Source: Oscillospiraceae bacterium
Lineage (GTDB): Bacteria; Bacillota; Clostridia; Oscillospirales; Oscillospiraceae
DNA length: 46,668 nt
Direction of reading: 5' to 3'
Assembly (NCBI GenBank): GCA_902798545.1
Contig: CADBWQ010000028.1
Span: 1 to 46,668, forward strand
Below, piece after piece: positions 44,799-46,668 of this stretch. The notes under the pieces are model-generated. The model searched no databases. It saw nothing but the letters and a program-made list of their open reading frames with translations, and was not told the DNA's origin. Each line of letters opens with the position of its first letter. Positions within the stretch are counted from its first letter, which is position 1. The translations under genes and the position numbers were made by a program.

Positions 44799-45320
44799 AT
44801 GGCTATTCCGCGTCCAAAATTCCTTGAAATTCTGAAGGATTCCTACAGCGCCTATTATTCGATCCACGATAACCCCGCCGAGTTCGGAACGGAGCTCCCC
44901 CTTGCATTCCGTGCGGATTATGCGTCCCGGGATGAGCGCTACTGGCTGACCAAGAGCGTCAAAATGTGGGGAAATGAAAAGAACGAGTATGCATATATAT
45001 TCGCGGCGGACTCGTTTACACCGGAGCTTGCAGAACGGTGCATCGACTGGGCATGGCAGGACGGAATACCCAGAGTGAAACCGCACAGTGAACACCAGTG
45101 CACCAATGTAAAGGTGATTTTCATTGCTGACTCGGTCAGTGCGGAAACCGCCAAAGCAATCCAGAAAAAAAGCCGGACCAAGAGTTACAAGTTTGGCCTG
45201 CATGGATACAGCAATCTGCTGACCGGTGCAACGGACCTCGGGACGGAAAAGACCATGACCAACAAAGAAGGCCATGAGCTCGTCCCCTATTTCAAGAAGC
45301 TATTTGCTGCAAGAGCTTAA
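44799..45320 (+). CDS. Conserved hypothetical protein upstream of cstA
   Basis: 173 residues from ATG 44799, with AGGAAGGG 8 nt upstream; the longer in-frame reading crosses the palindromes and promoter. Soluble, no signal peptide. Seen: PRPKFLEILKDSYSAYYSIH, YWLTKSVKMWGNEKNEYAYI, ERCIDWAWQDGIPRVKPHSE, HQCTNVKVIFIAD and LHGYSNLLTGATDLGTEK. I recognise no family. It lies 70 bp before the cstA start, without a clear terminator between, so co-expression is likely; a role with peptide/pyruvate uptake is only contextual. Confidence 0.75.
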   Translation: MAIPRPKFLEILKDSYSAYYSIHDNPAEFGTELPLAFRADYASRDERYWLTKSVKMWGNEKNEYAYIFAADSFTPELAERCIDWAWQDGIPRVKPHSEHQCTNVKVIFIADSVSAETAKAIQKKSRTKSYKFGLHGYSNLLTGATDLGTEKTMTNKEGHELVPYFKKLFAARA

Positions 45321-45390
45321 GCAAAATCCCGATCAAGCTTGAGCGGCATTTAGTGATAAAACTATATTTTTCATCTAAGGAGTGAAAAGT

Positions 45391-46668
45391 GTGAGCGCAT
45401 TACTTATCCTCGTCGTCGCGATCGTTCTGCTTGCTCTCGGCTACGTGTTCTACGGCAGCTGGCTGGCCAAGCAGTGGGGCGTAGATCCCAATCGCGAAAC
45501 CCCGGCCCACACCAGCTATGATGGCAAGGACTTCGTCCCTGCCAACCCGGCTGTCCTGATGGGTCACCATTTCTCCTCCATCGCCGGCGCAGGCCCGATT
45601 AACGGACCGATCCAGGCTGCAGTCTTCGGCTGGGTGCCTGTTTTCCTGTGGTGCGTCCTCGGTGGTATCTTCTTCCGTCACAACGGCGGATCCGTCGGTG
45701 AGATCATGAAGGACTCCATGGGTGTCAAGTCCCAGCGCCTCTTCATCATCTTTGCTCTGGCGGTTCTGATCCTCGTCATCGCCTCCTTCACGGCGGTTGT
45801 CGCAGGCACCTTCGTGTCGGTTGATCCCGCTGCCCCGACTTATGCGGCCAACGGCTCCACGGCAATGACCTCCATCCTGTTCATCGTCATTGCTGCCATC
45901 TTCGGCTTCTTTGTGTATCGCAAGAATGCCAAGATCGGCCCTGCCACCATCATCGGCATCATCGGCATTGTCGCGATTGTTTTCCTTGGCCAGCACATCG
46001 GCCTGCACTTCAGCCGTACATTCTGGGTGCTCTTCATTGCTGCGTACGTCACGGTTGCTTCTCTGCTTCCGGTATGGATTCTGCTCCAGCCGCGTGACTA
46101 CCTGAGCTCCTTCCTGCTCTATGCAATGATGATCATCGCGGTCATCGCCATTGTCGGCGGCTCCTTCACCGGCGCTGCCACCATGGAAGGCCCTGCCTTC
46201 TACGGATGGAAGAACCCGGCCGGCCAGCCGCTCTTCCCGTTCCTGTTCATCACGGTTGCCTGCGGCGCCTGCTCCGGCTTCCACTCCCTGATCAGCTCCG
46301 GTACTTCCTCCATGGTCATTGAGTCCGCTCTCGGCGTTATCTCCCTGATCGCCATCATGGTCGTGTGGAGCCAGACCTCCGCCGGCGGCGGTGACAAGTT
46401 CCAGCTGAGCGCACCTCCCACGATCTTCGCCGGTGGTATTGCCACCATGTTTGCGTCCTTCGCGGGCGAGAAGAGCTATCCGGTGATCTACAACCTGTTC
46501 ACCCTGGCTGTCTCCGTCTTCGCGCTGACCTCCCTCGACTCTGCAACCCGTCTCTGCCGTTACCTGTTCGCTGAGCTCCTCACTCCGGAAGGAAAGACCC
46601 ACGAGGATCTGACCGGCGCTGCGAAGTTCTTCAGCACCCCGATCGTCTCCACCCTGATCATGGTCGTC
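45391..46668 (+). CDS. cstA: CstA-family carbon starvation/peptide-pyruvate transporter, 3' end cut by window
   Basis: 426 codons from GTG 45391, behind AAGGAG, to the window edge. Polytopic membrane protein. Seen: YVFYGSWLAKQWGVDPNRET, PANPAVLMGHHFSSIAGAGP, INGPIQAAVFGWVPVFLWCV, LLPVWILLQPRDYLSSFLLY, CGACSGFHSLISSGTSS and LTSLDSATRLCRYL. E. coli relatives CstA and BtsT import peptides or pyruvate. After SSGTSS the sequence goes straight to MVIESALGVISLIA; the 16-17 residues usually found there (basic/acidic, ending in a GYG motif) are missing in frame. Confidence 0.92.
   Translation, partial: MSALLILVVAIVLLALGYVFYGSWLAKQWGVDPNRETPAHTSYDGKDFVPANPAVLMGHHFSSIAGAGPINGPIQAAVFGWVPVFLWCVLGGIFFRHNGGSVGEIMKDSMGVKSQRLFIIFALAVLILVIASFTAVVAGTFVSVDPAAPTYAANGSTAMTSILFIVIAAIFGFFVYRKNAKIGPATIIGIIGIVAIVFLGQHIGLHFSRTFWVLFIAAYVTVASLLPVWILLQPRDYLSSFLLYAMMIIAVIAIVGGSFTGAATMEGPAFYGWKNPAGQPLFPFLFITVACGACSGFHSLISSGTSSMVIESALGVISLIAIMVVWSQTSAGGGDKFQLSAPPTIFAGGIATMFASFAGEKSYPVIYNLFTLAVSVFALTSLDSATRLCRYLFAELLTPEGKTHEDLTGAAKFFSTPIVSTLIMVV

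Noticed and set aside
45400-46602. A 400-codon minus-strand open frame opposite cstA
   Set aside because: Antisense shadow, extremely Asp/Glu/His/Gly-rich, no start context; the membrane protein on the plus strand explains the region.

Overview
The window looks like a chromosomal piece of a moderately GC-rich anaerobic Firmicute, most likely a gut Clostridia member of the Oscillospirales. The signs are strong AGGAGG ribosome sites, a CIRCE-controlled groES-groEL, an EF-P gene next to a CD1247-type zinc-ribbon gene, DUF951, flavodiiron chemistry, a tungsten aldehyde oxidoreductase, and a Maff2 relic typical of Firmicute conjugative elements. This placement is inference from gene content; there is no rRNA in the window.

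Region 1 (1-11.6 kb) is a tungsten aldehyde-oxidation island. A divergent promoter pair separates aldehyde:ferredoxin oxidoreductase (minus strand, cut by the window edge) from a plus-strand operon. That operon encodes an HTH regulator with a periplasmic-binding-protein-like sensor, MoeA, a second MoeA fused to the same kind of sensor, and two flavoproteins, one with a BFD-type [2Fe-2S] tail. A molbindin and a tupABC tungstate importer follow, each with its own promoter. All four promoters carry 10-bp-phased GAAAC blocks 16-21 bp upstream of the -35 box, which suggests one regulon. The tungstate-binding protein appears circularly permuted, and its mRNA leader is strongly structured.

Region 2 (12-35 kb) is mostly housekeeping. 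It holds a YycJ-type hydrolase, NAD(P)HX dehydratase, a sugar-nucleotide/cell-surface operon (TylF-like methyltransferase, WbpM/CapD-type dehydratase, RfbA), and a large flavodiiron protein with flavin-reductase and two short rubredoxin domains. These are followed by RdgB, a SWIM-SNF2 helicase, a dicarboxylate/amino-acid symporter behind a leader hairpin and a UvrD-like helicase. A sugar-importer ATPase gene (msmK/ugpC type) is broken by a 7-bp tandem duplication. EF-P, RarA and a secreted LTD-CotH protein close the region.

Region 3 (35.3-40.1 kb) is accessory. Two tiny consecutive genes encode double-glycine-leader peptides whose cargo is a cell-wall-binding module: two CW_7 repeats in one, a LysM in the other. 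Next come an orphan membrane protein and a gene graveyard with fragments of a MATE pump, a serine recombinase, Maff2 and peptide deformylase, plus a lipoprotein.

Region 4 (40.2-46.7 kb) has groES-groEL, a diacylglycerol-kinase-like lipid kinase, an RlmL-type methyltransferase, an unknown gene behind two palindromes, and the start of a CstA-type peptide/pyruvate transporter that seems to lack a conserved loop.
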